DNA from: an uncultured Collinsella sp.
Lineage (GTDB): Bacteria; Actinomycetota; Coriobacteriia; Coriobacteriales; Coriobacteriaceae
Direction: 5' to 3'
NCBI GenBank assembly: GCA_900550195.1
Contig: URRB01000006.1
Span: 59,695 to 123,694, forward strand
DNA: 64,000 nucleotides
The notes beneath the pieces are model-generated. The model searched no databases and had not been told where the DNA came from. It saw nothing but the letters and a program-made list of their open reading frames with translations. The position numbers were made by a program, and so were the translations under genes. Positions 8,576 through 16,356 of this stretch are shown here, piece by piece (the stretch's first letter is position 1; every line of letters starts with the position of its first letter).

Positions 8576-9466
8576 CTACTGAAGCGCCTGTGCGCCCAGG
8601 GCCAGGCAGCCCATAATGCCCTGCTTGCCCTCGAGGCTGTTGTTGACGATGTAGTTATCGATGTCGTTGACCTCGGGCGTGACGATATAGCCGTTGAGCA
8701 TCTCGGCACACTTTTTGCGTGCGAGCGGCACGATGGGGGTGTGGTCGGCCACGCCGCCACCGATGATGATCTTTTGCGGCGCGTAGCACAGCGTGTAGGT
8801 CATGAGTGCCTGTGCCAGATAGCCGGCGAGCAGGTCCATGGCCTCCGGGTCATCGGCCATGTCTCCGGCGCTCTTGCCATCCCAGCGCTTTTTAACGCCG
8901 GGGCCGGCGATGAGGCCCTCGAGGCAGTTGTCGTGGAAGGGGCAGGCGCTATGCTCGCCGATGGTGTCGCGCGGGTCGCGCGTGACCAGGATGTGGCCAG
9001 CCTCGGGATGCATCATGCCGTGCACGAGCTGGCCGCCCGAGAGCACACCGGCGCCCACGCCGGTGCCGATGGTCAGGTAGACCACATCGGTGAGGCCCTG
9101 GGCGCAACCAAAGGTGACCTCGCCCAGGCAGGCGACGTTGACGTCGGTGTCGTAGCCGCAGGGGACCTTGAGCTCGTTTTGGATGGTGCCCAGCAGGTCA
9201 AAGTAACGCCATGCGGTCTTGGGCGTCTCCAAGATCTTGCCGTACTGGGGCGAGGCAGGGTTGACCGCGGTGGGGCCAAAGGCGCCGATGCCCAGGGCGG
9301 CGATGTCCTTGTCTGCAAACCATGCATTGACGGCCTCAACGGTCTCCTGCGGGGTCGTGGTCGCGATCTGCTCGCGCTCCAGGACCGTACCGTCCGCATA
9401 GCCCGTGGCGCACACCATCTTGGTGCCGCCGGCCTCGAGCGCTCCGATAAGCTGTTGTTCTGCCAT
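8576..9466 (-). CDS. ROK-family sugar kinase, probably fructokinase
   Basis: 296 residues. It would phosphorylate a hexose with ATP in the cytoplasm. The N-terminal phosphate-binding loop is GALEAGGTKM (residues 8-17). The ROK signature region LTIGTGVGAGVLSGGQLVHGM is followed by a zinc-site segment PEAGH...CPFHDNCLEGLIAGPG. The CPFH..CLEG arrangement is typical of the fructokinase branch (B. subtilis YdhR-like), so fructose is the best guess over glucose. ATG at 9466 has GGGAGGAA upstream; a longer reading upstream has no such site. It is monocistronic, with no transporter alongside. Confidence 0.88.
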   Translation of the reverse strand: MAEQQLIGALEAGGTKMVCATGYADGTVLEREQIATTTPQETVEAVNAWFADKDIAALGIGAFGPTAVNPASPQYGKILETPKTAWRYFDLLGTIQNELKVPCGYDTDVNVACLGEVTFGCAQGLTDVVYLTIGTGVGAGVLSGGQLVHGMMHPEAGHILVTRDPRDTIGEHSACPFHDNCLEGLIAGPGVKKRWDGKSAGDMADDPEAMDLLAGYLAQALMTYTLCYAPQKIIIGGGVADHTPIVPLARKKCAEMLNGYIVTPEVNDIDNYIVNNSLEGKQGIMGCLALGAQALQ

Positions 9467-9541
9467 GGTATTCCTCCCTTTCGGACGAGTTGCTCCGTGA
9501 CTAAAGTATAGCGCTCTAAACAAGTTAAGAAAGCGCTATAA

Positions 9542-9582
9542 AAAGAAGCCCTTCAACGCGGCGGGCGATGAGGGGCTTCTTT
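9542..9582 (-). terminator. Terminator of the aminotransferase gene
   Basis: Arms AAAGAAGCCC and GGGCTTCTTT surround a GC-rich loop. On the minus strand it ends in TTTTT and lies 25 bases after the aminotransferase stop. Confidence 0.85.
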
Positions 9583-9607
9583 GGTTGCTTTAGTTGCCGG
9601 GCCGTCC

Positions 9608-10789
9608 TTACCCGCGCGGCTTGATTTTATCACGTAGCGACTTGAGGTTCTCCAGCGCGGCGTTGAGCGTTTCGTCTCGCTTGGCAAAGTGGAAGCGGAT
9701 CAGATGGTTGACGGGCTCGCGGAAGAAGCTCGAGCCGGGCACGGCGCCCACGCCCACCTTGGATGCGAGGTCCTCGCAGAATTCGAGGTCGCTGTCATAG
9801 CCAAACTCAGAGATGTCCATCATGACGTAGTAGGCGCCCTGCGGCACGTTATGCTCAAGACCGATGCTATCGAGCCCCTGGCAGAACAGGTCGCGTTTGG
9901 CGGTGTAGAGGTCGAGGACCTCATCGTAATAGCTGTCGTCGAAGTTGAGGGCGGTGACAACGGCTTCCTGCAGGGGAGCGGCGGCACCCACGGTGAGAAA
10001 GTCGTGGACCTTCTTGATGCGCTCGGTGATCTGGGCCGGGGCGATGGTGTAGCCCAGACGCCAGCCGGTGATGGAGTACGTCTTAGACAGCGAGCTGCAG
10101 CTGATGGTTCGCTCGAACATGCCGGGCAGCGTGGCCATGTAGACGTGCTCATGGGGCGCGTAGACGATGTGCTCGTAGACTTCGTCGGTGATGCAGTACG
10201 CGTCGTACTTTTTGCACAGGTCGGCGATAAAGGTGAGCTCTTCGCGCGTAAAGACCTTGCCGCAGGGGTTGGAAGGGTTGCACAGGACGATGGCCTTGGG
10301 GTCGTTGTCGCGGAAGGCAGCCTCGAGCGCCTCGCGGTCAAAGTCGAATGTGGGCGGGTTGAGCGGCACATAGATGGGCTCGGCACCCGAGAGAATGGTG
10401 TCAGCGCCGTAGTTCTCGTAGAACGGCGAGAAGATGACGACCTTGTCTCCGGGGTTCGTAACCGTCATCATGGCGGCCATCATGGCCTCGGTGGAGCCGC
10501 AGGTGACCACGATATTCTGGTTGGGGTCGATCGGCATGCCCATAAAGTGCTCCTGTTTGGCGGCGAGCGCCTCGCGCATGGCCTGGGAGCCCCAGGTAAT
10601 GGAGTACTGGTGGTAGAGCGGCTTGGGGTCGGCGGCGATGGTGCTCAGGCTGTTGAGCAGCTGCGCCGGAGGATCGAAGTCGGGGAAGCCCTGCGAGAGA
10701 TTGACGGCATCGTACTTATTGGAGATGCGTGTCATGCGGCGGATGACCGAATCGGTAAATGTTGCCGTGCGGTTGGAGAGTTCTTTCAT
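9608..10789 (-). CDS. PLP-dependent aminotransferase, class I/II
   Basis: 393 residues. It moves amino groups between an amino acid and a 2-oxo acid using pyridoxal phosphate. Fold-type I motifs are visible: NLSQGFPDFDPP near the N-terminus, NPSNPCGKVFTREEL at about 171-185, the D-x-V-Y pair at 202-205, and the PLP lysine K236 in SSLSKTYSITGWRLGY. The N-terminal LSQGFPDF resembles methionine or kynurenine aminotransferases (YbdL-like) more than AspC. Exact substrate cannot be told. The start ATG is preceded by GAAAGGAC. It is transcribed alone, with its own terminator. Confidence 0.88.
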   Translation of the reverse strand: MKELSNRTATFTDSVIRRMTRISNKYDAVNLSQGFPDFDPPAQLLNSLSTIAADPKPLYHQYSITWGSQAMREALAAKQEHFMGMPIDPNQNIVVTCGSTEAMMAAMMTVTNPGDKVVIFSPFYENYGADTILSGAEPIYVPLNPPTFDFDREALEAAFRDNDPKAIVLCNPSNPCGKVFTREELTFIADLCKKYDAYCITDEVYEHIVYAPHEHVYMATLPGMFERTISCSSLSKTYSITGWRLGYTIAPAQITERIKKVHDFLTVGAAAPLQEAVVTALNFDDSYYDEVLDLYTAKRDLFCQGLDSIGLEHNVPQGAYYVMMDISEFGYDSDLEFCEDLASKVGVGAVPGSSFFREPVNHLIRFHFAKRDETLNAALENLKSLRDKIKPRG

Positions 10790-10899
10790 GCCGGTCCTTT
10801 CGAGGATTTGCAGTGGGGCAAGTTTACTCCTATGGAACCGGTGGGAATTGCTCGAAACGCGCTCGAAAAACTCTTTTCAAAATTCTTGAAAATTGGGGC

Positions 10900-10928
10900 T
10901 TGCATCGCGTGGCGTTCCTTGCAATAAT
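10900..10928 (+). promoter_or_regulatory. Promoter for the tRNA-His/tRNA-Lys unit
   Basis: TTGCAT (10900-10905), a 17-base spacer and AATAAT (10923-10928). It ends 26 bases before the tRNA-His 5' end, with A/T-rich sequence further upstream. Confidence 0.6.
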
Positions 10929-10954
10929 AGTCGAGCGCGAAGCGCACAGGACAC

Positions 10955-11032
10955 GGTGGGTGTAGCTCAGTTGGCTAGAGCGACGGGTTGTGGTCCCGTA
11001 GGTCGAGGGTTCGAGTCCCTTTACCCACCCCA
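10955..11032 (+). tRNA. tRNA-His (GTG)
   Basis: A full cloverleaf can be drawn. The acceptor stem GTGGGTG pairs with TACCCAC, with an extra 5' G at 10955 opposite C73, the hallmark of tRNA-His. The anticodon stem ACGGG/CCCGT holds the loop TTGTGGT with anticodon GTG. The T-arm contains GGTTCGAGTCC. CCA is encoded at 11030-11032. Confidence 0.97.
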
Positions 11033-11054
11033 GTTCTTGCTTCGTGTTGATATC

Positions 11055-11127
11055 GGGTCGTTAGCTCAGTTGGTAGAGCAGGGGACTCTTAATCCCAAGG
11101 TCCAGGGTTCGACCCCCTGACGGCCCA
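11055..11127 (+). tRNA. tRNA-Lys (CTT)
   Basis: Acceptor stem GGGTCGT pairs with ACGGCCC, with one T-G pair. The D-arm carries AGCTCAGTTGGTAGAGC, the anticodon loop CTCTTAA gives anticodon CTT, and the T-arm carries GGTTCGACCCC. The discriminator is A, and the next bases are CCC, so CCA is not encoded exactly. It is 22 bases after tRNA-His and probably cotranscribed. Its 3' end is duplicated downstream at 11288. Confidence 0.95.
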
Positions 11128-11197
11128 CCCAAAGATCGTTAAAGCGACTGGCTTAGGCTGGTCGCTTTTTTGTTGACCTCGCACGGGGTCGAACCCG
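11111..11197 (+). repeat. Direct repeat copy 1: tRNA-Lys 3' end plus terminator
   Basis: An 87-base segment starts inside the T-arm of tRNA-Lys, covers its 3' end and the following terminator, and ends in GGGGTCGAACCCG. It recurs at 11288-11373 with only about four differences. Repeats of a tRNA 3' end are the usual scar of site-specific integration at a tRNA gene. Confidence 0.85.
11141..11171 (+). terminator. Terminator of the tRNA unit
   Basis: AAAGCGACTGGC pairs, with one wobble and one mismatch, with GCTGGTCGCTTT and runs into TTTTTT. It lies 14 bases after tRNA-Lys. The same hairpin is repeated in the second copy at about 11319-11347. Confidence 0.85.
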
Positions 11198-11287
11198 TCG
11201 GGGCGCGGAGCTGAGGAAATGCGTAAGCATTTGCCAGCGCAGCGCGCAAGGCGCGAAGCGCCGCAGTGACCGCCTGCGCAGCAGGCT

Positions 11288-11373
11288 GACCCCCTGACGG
11301 CCCACCCAAAGATTGTTAAAGCGACTGGCTCAGGCTGGTCGTTTTTTGTTGACCTCGCATGGGGTCGAACCCG
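11288..11373 (+). repeat. Direct repeat copy 2: tRNA-Lys 3' end duplicate (att-like)
   Basis: An 86-base near-identical copy of 11111-11197. Only the tRNA 3' part is present, so it is not a functional tRNA. The roughly 90 bases between the copies contain several short palindromes (for example AAATGCGTAAGCATTT) and no gene. The dinD-like gene follows immediately after this copy. Confidence 0.85.
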
Positions 11374-11390
11374 AAAGGGCACAGCCGCTT

Positions 11391-12251
11391 TCACAGATCG
11401 AGCCTACCCTGGGGATCGGTAAAACCGTCAGTACCCTCCTTGAGTTTCTTCTCGTCTGTCTTCACGCGACGCTCGAGCTTTTTTGTATCCTCGGCAGGCG
11501 GTAGGTTCTCGGGGACAATTCCGCGGTCGATGAGGCTGCCACGCACGCTTGTGTTGTTCTCGACGTGCTCTTGCTTGATCTGGTCCAGGCCGTACAGGTC
11601 GTGTTCCTCGGCGTTGAAGGCCGTCATCGAGTTCGTAAGGTCCTTTGCTTTGATGAGGACATCGGCTAACCTGTCCGCCAATGCCGCTCTCTTGGGTACG
11701 CCGAGCTGCTGCTTCATTTCCGCCGTGCTTCTGCCGCCGAATAACGCCTCATCGCCCTTCGACTTGATGATCGCGAATCCTTTGGAGTCCACGCCGCGTT
11801 TGAACGCAATACCCGAGAGCTGTTTCTCTGAATCGGATAGCGAGTGACGCGCCTGCAAGCGCTGAATCTCTGCGAAGCGCTGCTCTATGAGCTCTTGGCG
11901 GCGCGTCTGCACGGCAAAGTATGCCTGGGCGAGCGCGATCTCTGGCTTGTTTGAATCTCCGTTCTGTGCGATTAAATAGCATGCATAGCGCGTAAGTTTG
12001 TAGTCTTTAACCGCGCGAGCGGCGACACCGGCAGTTACCATTTTCATGGTGTCACGAAAATGGGAATCAACTGGAGTTTTGTTTGTTTCGCATGAGACTT
12101 TTGCCCTCTTAACAACTTCGGCGAAGTTCTCCCATCGAGTGTACCCCATGGGTTCCATTAAATCGCGTGCGAGCCAATACTCAACGCCGTCTTCCACATT
12201 GGCGTAGCTATCAAGTTCGATACGCCACTTCTCGATATCCCTGCTGTCCAT
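11391..12251 (-). CDS. dinD: DinD-like DNA-damage-inducible protein (BRO-N-type domain)
   Basis: 286 residues. The N-terminal ~110 residues (EYWLARDLMEPMGYTRWENFAEVV, then DYKLTRYACYLIAQNGD) match the BRO-N-like domain of DinD. The middle part, with RRQELIEQRFAEIQRL and GIAFKRGVDSKGFAIIKSKGDEALFGG, is characteristic of full-length DinD. E. coli DinD is SOS-induced and inhibits RecA-mediated strand exchange; a similar role is inferred. GAGGAGGAG lies just ahead of the ATG. It sits directly beside the duplicated tRNA-Lys end, a position typical of mobile cargo. No LexA-type operator was recognised. Confidence 0.85.
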   Translation of the reverse strand: MDSRDIEKWRIELDSYANVEDGVEYWLARDLMEPMGYTRWENFAEVVKRAKVSCETNKTPVDSHFRDTMKMVTAGVAARAVKDYKLTRYACYLIAQNGDSNKPEIALAQAYFAVQTRRQELIEQRFAEIQRLQARHSLSDSEKQLSGIAFKRGVDSKGFAIIKSKGDEALFGGRSTAEMKQQLGVPKRAALADRLADVLIKAKDLTNSMTAFNAEEHDLYGLDQIKQEHVENNTSVRGSLIDRGIVPENLPPAEDTKKLERRVKTDEKKLKEGTDGFTDPQGRLDL

Positions 12252-12334
12252 ATCTCCTCCTCGCTGGTCTATTTTCTATGCGGGCTTTGTCCGCTCTGTA
12301 TTCAGAATAAGGATACGCTGTCGTGCGGACACGA

Positions 12335-12370
12335 ATGGGCCCCGTGCTGCTTCGAGCTCACGGGGCCCAT
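12335..12370 (-). terminator. Hairpin downstream of the FAD oxidoreductase
   Basis: Perfect 12-base arms ATGGGCCCCGTG and CACGGGGCCCAT around a 12-base loop, 42 bases after the stop of the reverse-strand FAD gene. The T-run is poor, so it is a probable rather than certain terminator. Confidence 0.6.
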
Positions 12371-12412
12371 GGATATCGATTGGTTGTGTTCTGCTTTAGA
12401 TAGGTGTCCGGT

Positions 12413-13939
12413 TTAATCCGCTCGATAGTGCGACCCGAGACTTTCGGTTCGCTTGCGCATGGCTTTGACCATTTCCGTCGACAGCTGAATCTGCGACTGT
12501 AGGCGGGCGAGGGCTGCGATCTCGCTGTCATCGGCATGCGGCTTGCTCAGCGCCATGGCCTTGTCTTGCAGGCTTTCAAGCTGTTGCAGGGCCTCGGATA
12601 GGCCTGTTTCGGTCCTGTTGATCATGCAATAGGTGCTCATCGTGTGCCTAAGGCTGTGTGTCAGGCGATCGGCATCTGTTGTGGCAATGCCGTACTGGGG
12701 GAGGGTGATATCCGTCTTCAGGGCCGCTTCAGGCTCTTTCTGCGCTGTGAGGGCTGCCGATGCGCCCGCGATACGTCCGAATACGATGCCGTTGGCGCTT
12801 GACAAGCCACCAATGCGGTCGGCGCCGTGCATGCCGCCTGTCGCCTCGCCGCAAGCGTAGAGGCCCTCAACGCCCGTGTGCGCGGTCTTATCGATCTTGA
12901 TGCCGCCGTTAGCAGCGTGGGCATACATCGCAACGCGCATCTCGTCGGTCGGCGCGATGCCGTGCTCGTCTTGCAGCCAGGTGGCAAAGGTCTGCACAAA
13001 CTCTGGGACATCCTCGCGGGGGAAGTCGTAGTGGAGTGCCAGGCCTTCGACACCTGCCTGATCGATGACGAGATCGATAGCGCGGGAGGCCAAGCGTGAC
13101 GTGAAGGGACCATATCCAGAGCGCTGCTCGAGCAGGTCGTCCAGCTTGTCGTCGGCAATATCTACCGGCTGGTCTACGTGCACGTAGCGCCAGGTTTTCT
13201 CATTGAAGACCAAGTTACGCCTGGGCTCGATGAAGCCGGGCATCATCTGCATGAACTCTATATTAGTAAGTGTTGCGCCGTGCGCCAGCGCGATGGCCTG
13301 CGAGGAACTGAGCACATCAGCCGACGTAAGGCTGCGCTCGAACAGGCCGCCTGTGCCACCGGCTGCGATGACCGTGGCCTTGGCAGCAAAGGGCACGATT
13401 CGATTTTCGGTAAGGTCGTAGAGTACGGTTCCGGTTATTCTGCCGTTCGTGTCCTCAACAAGGTCGATAAGCTCATGGCGGGGGAGCAGGCGAATGCCGA
13501 GCGACTCGATCCAGGTCGTCAGAGCGTCCTCAAGGGGCTTGCGGGTGAGGCCGCGCCACATGCGCGTCTTGTGGTCAAAGCAGGGGATAAATTGCTTTTG
13601 TTGAGCACTCTTGGCGCTTTGCGGACGCTGGAGCTCAACGCCCAGGTCTTGCTCGAGCCAGTCAATCGCTTGGGGAATGCCGTGGACGAACGCTTGGACG
13701 AGTTCGGGGTCGGCAACGCCGCCGCCGACGGCCAGGATGGTGTCGATGAGGTCCTGCTCGTCGTCTTCGTTAACGGGTCCGATAAGCCCTAGGCCCCAGG
13801 TTCCGGGGAAGAAGCTCGATCCACTCATAGTCTTGCCGGCGCTTGCCACAGTGACGGTTGCACCCGTGCGTGCCGCTTCGATGGCGGCGCAAAGGCCTGC
13901 AATGCCAGATCCAATTACCAGTACATCAGTCGATTCCAT
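12413..13939 (-). CDS. FAD-dependent oxidoreductase, fumarate reductase / L-aspartate oxidase family
   Basis: 508 residues. The N-terminal dinucleotide-binding motif VLVIGSGIAGLCAAIEAARTG (GxGxxG at 10-15) and an E at the end of the second strand show FAD binding. The C-terminal GLYACGEATGGMHGADRIGGLS is the flavin-contact segment shared by fumarate reductase flavoproteins and NadB. PFTSRLASRAID occupies the position of the catalytic arginine segment. ATG at 13939 follows AAAGGAAT, which favours it over an upstream in-frame start. No nadA, nadC or fumarate reductase Fe-S subunit is adjacent, so neither NAD synthesis nor fumarate respiration can be assigned. No Tat or Sec signal is seen, so it should be cytoplasmic. 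Confidence 0.8.
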   Translation of the reverse strand: MESTDVLVIGSGIAGLCAAIEAARTGATVTVASAGKTMSGSSFFPGTWGLGLIGPVNEDDEQDLIDTILAVGGGVADPELVQAFVHGIPQAIDWLEQDLGVELQRPQSAKSAQQKQFIPCFDHKTRMWRGLTRKPLEDALTTWIESLGIRLLPRHELIDLVEDTNGRITGTVLYDLTENRIVPFAAKATVIAAGGTGGLFERSLTSADVLSSSQAIALAHGATLTNIEFMQMMPGFIEPRRNLVFNEKTWRYVHVDQPVDIADDKLDDLLEQRSGYGPFTSRLASRAIDLVIDQAGVEGLALHYDFPREDVPEFVQTFATWLQDEHGIAPTDEMRVAMYAHAANGGIKIDKTAHTGVEGLYACGEATGGMHGADRIGGLSSANGIVFGRIAGASAALTAQKEPEAALKTDITLPQYGIATTDADRLTHSLRHTMSTYCMINRTETGLSEALQQLESLQDKAMALSKPHADDSEIAALARLQSQIQLSTEMVKAMRKRTESLGSHYRAD

Positions 13940-14132
13940 CGGATTCCTTTCTCGTCCGGCGCATTGTCGCACGGGTGATCGGCAATGGGGCCGCAAAGAC
14001 TCGGCAAATCGGTAAAGGGCAAATATGGCAGGTGGGCGTCATGGACGCTCTGACGCTCCATCTCATCACATCTTGTATTTCGCCCCAACTGATATATCGG
14101 CATTAGCTACCCTGCGACAGCGCAAACAAAAA

Positions 14133-14160
14133 GAGCCGCTACCTGGGTGGGTAGCGGCTC
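14133..14160 (-). terminator. Terminator of the nifU-like/GGGtGRT operon
   Basis: Arms GAGCCGCTACC and GGTAGCGGCTC around a 6-base loop. On the minus strand it is followed by TTTTTGTTTG. It lies 35 bases after the GGGtGRT stop. Confidence 0.9.
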
Positions 14161-14195
14161 CAAAGCTCAACTATATGAGCATCGCGCGGGCGCGA

Positions 14196-15200
14196 TTAGG
14201 CCTTGAGGGCCTCCTCGACGGCGACAGCGCAGGCGACGGTGGCACCGACCATGGGGTTGTTGCCCATGCCGATGAGACCCATCATGTCAACGTGCGCAGG
14301 CACGGAGGAAGAACCGGCGAACTGGGCGTCGGAGTGCATACGGCCCATGGTGTCGGTCATGCCGTAAGAGGCAGGGCCGGCGCCCATGTTGTCCGGGTGC
14401 AGGGTACGACCAGTGCCGCCACCAGAAGCGACGGAGAAGTACTTCTTGCCAGCCTCGAGGCGCTCCTTCTTGTAGGTGCCAGCGACGGGGTGCTGGAAGC
14501 GCGTGGGGTTGGTGGAGTTACCGGTGATCGAGATGTCGACGTTCTCGTGCCACATGATGGCAACGCCCTCGCGGACGTCGTCGGCGCCGTAGCAGTTGAC
14601 GGCGGCGCGGGGACCATCGGAGTAGGGGATGGTCTCGACGACCTTGAGCTCGCCCGTGAAGTAGTCGAACTGGGTCTTCACGTAGGTGAAGCCGTTGATG
14701 CGGGCGATGATCTGAGCAGCGTCCTTGCCCAGACCGTTGAGGATGACGCGCAGCGGCTTCTTGCGAGCCTTGTTGGCGTTCAGAGCCAGGCCGATAGCAC
14801 CCTCAGCGGCAGCGAAGGACTCGTGACCGGCCAGGAAGGCGAAGCACTCGGTGTCGTCGGAGAGCAGCATAGCGCCCAGGTTGCCGTGGCCCAGACCGAC
14901 CTTGCGGTCCTCGGCGACGGAGCCGGGAACGGTGAAGGCCTGGATGCCCTCGCCGATGATGGCGGCAGCCTCAGAAGCGGACTTGGCGCCACGCTTGACA
15001 GCGAGAGCGCAACCGAGGGTGTAGGCCCACTCGGCGTTCTGGAAGGCGATGGACTGGGTGTTGTTGACGATCTCACGCGGGTTGAAGCCCTTGTCGGTGC
15101 AGATCTGCAGAGCTTCCTCGAGGGAGGCGATGCCGTTGTCGGCGAGGCACTTGTTGATCTTGTCAGCGCGGCGCTCGTAACCTTCGAACGTAACAGTCAT
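14196..15200 (-). CDS. GGGtGRT family protein
   Basis: 334 residues. It belongs to the family named for its motif, seen here as VASGGGTGRTLHPDN (GGGTGRT at 260-266). Other conserved-looking glycine-rich segments are GLGHGNLGAMLLSDD and LIGMGNNPMVGATVAC near the C-terminus. The biochemical role of the family is not established to my knowledge. It starts 18 bases after the NifU-like gene, so the two form an operon; this pairing is a recurrent neighbourhood and suggests an Fe-S or sulfur-linked job. No signal peptide or membrane segment is present. Confidence 0.88.
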   Translation of the reverse strand: MTVTFEGYERRADKINKCLADNGIASLEEALQICTDKGFNPREIVNNTQSIAFQNAEWAYTLGCALAVKRGAKSASEAAAIIGEGIQAFTVPGSVAEDRKVGLGHGNLGAMLLSDDTECFAFLAGHESFAAAEGAIGLALNANKARKKPLRVILNGLGKDAAQIIARINGFTYVKTQFDYFTGELKVVETIPYSDGPRAAVNCYGADDVREGVAIMWHENVDISITGNSTNPTRFQHPVAGTYKKERLEAGKKYFSVASGGGTGRTLHPDNMGAGPASYGMTDTMGRMHSDAQFAGSSSVPAHVDMMGLIGMGNNPMVGATVACAVAVEEALKA

Positions 15201-15218
15201 AGTTATTTCCCTCCCTTT

Positions 15219-15953
15219 CTACTCGTGAACCGGGAACACGCTGGCGACGGAGTGAGTCTCCTCGTCGGTGCGCGGGTCGATGTACTTGGCAGCATTCTCC
15301 CACTGACCATAGTGGCCCATAGCGCCAGCGATGGCCTCCTCGGGGGTCTTGCCGGCCTTGACGGCGTCGGTGAACTTGCCGAGGTTCAGGAACTCGAATG
15401 CGATGATCTCGTTCTTGTCGTTGAGAGCCATGCGGGTGACGTAGCCCTGAGCGAGCTCGAGGTAACGAGCGCCCTTGGCCTTGGTGCCGAACATGGTGCC
15501 GACCTGAGAGCGAAGGCCCTTGCCGAGGTCGTCGAGGGAGGCGCCCACGGGCAGGCCGCCCTCGGAGAACGCGGTCTGGCTGCGGCCGTAAACGATCTGC
15601 AGGAAGATCTCGCGCATAGCAACGTTGATGGCGTCGCAGACGAGGTCGGTGTTGAGGGCCTCGAGGATGGTCTTACCGGGAAGGATCTCGGAAGCCATGG
15701 CGGCAGAGTGGGTCATGCCCGAGCAGCCGATGGTCTCAACGAGGGCCTCCTCGATGATGCCGTCCTTGACGTTCAGCGTGAGCTTGCAGGCGCCCTGCTG
15801 AGGTGCGCACCAACCCACACCGTGCGTAAGACCGGAGATGTCGGAAATCTCCTTAGCCTGGACCCACTTGCCCTCCTCGGGGATGGGTGCGGGGCCGTGG
15901 TATGCACCCTTGGCAACGGGGCACATGTTCTCCACTTCCTGTGAGTACTGCAT
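15219..15953 (-). CDS. NifU-like iron-sulfur scaffold protein
   Basis: 244 residues. The segment EEALVETIGCSGMTHSAAMASEI is the NifU/IscU N-domain signature. Cysteines at 11, 49, 56, 77 and 106 are candidate cluster ligands. Family members hold nascent Fe-S clusters before transfer. It differs from SufU (17232-17666) in length and context, so it is probably a dedicated scaffold for the GGGtGRT partner 18 bases downstream. ATG 15953 follows GAGAGGAGAG; the frame stays open upstream, but without a better site. Confidence 0.85.
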   Translation of the reverse strand: MQYSQEVENMCPVAKGAYHGPAPIPEEGKWVQAKEISDISGLTHGVGWCAPQQGACKLTLNVKDGIIEEALVETIGCSGMTHSAAMASEILPGKTILEALNTDLVCDAINVAMREIFLQIVYGRSQTAFSEGGLPVGASLDDLGKGLRSQVGTMFGTKAKGARYLELAQGYVTRMALNDKNEIIAFEFLNLGKFTDAVKAGKTPEEAIAGAMGHYGQWENAAKYIDPRTDEETHSVASVFPVHE

Positions 15954-16356
15954 GCCTCTCCTCTCTATCGTGTTGGCGTCCCGTCTGGGGGTCGTGGCTG
16001 GCGATTGCCGGGCGACCCTTCGAAAGGGACATGACATGCAGCCCCTATAATACCGCGAAATGCACGGAATATTCGGCGAACGGCTCAGTTTTCGTAGCGA
16101 GAAGTCCGGAAGTTTTAATTGAAACGGTTTAACTCTATGTTCTGTGGTCGTGAGTTTCCGTAGAGGGGGTCCGTCTTGGGCAAGCTTTTGGTCCGCTCTT
16201 GCAAGCGTTGCAGTGGTTGACCTGTTGCAACGGTGCCGTTCGCCGCCTGTTTGCTGCCTTTGGCCGCGCGAGTGTATTGTTTTGCGTGAATGTTTTGATG
16301 GCACGCTTCAATCGTGCTGTATTGGATGGTAAGCAGATCCCGGCGAAGGGAGCGCC
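15954..16356. other. Divergent intergenic region, no gene seen
   Basis: 403 bases between the reverse-strand nifU-like gene and the forward RAYT. It must hold the nifU-like promoter; a TATTATAGG on the minus strand near 16045 is the best -10-like string, with no good -35. No repeat or RNA gene was recognised. Confidence 0.4.

Noticed and set aside
11288..11373. Second tRNA gene
   Set aside because: Only the 3' third of tRNA-Lys is present; the D-arm and anticodon arm are missing.
12413..13939. Firm naming as nadB (L-aspartate oxidase)
   Set aside because: The C-terminal flavin segment is shared with fumarate reductases, and no nadA or nadC lies nearby, so only the family was called.
14025..15944. 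Forward open frame across the GGGtGRT/nifU-like operon
   Set aside because: Antisense to two conserved genes and motif-free.
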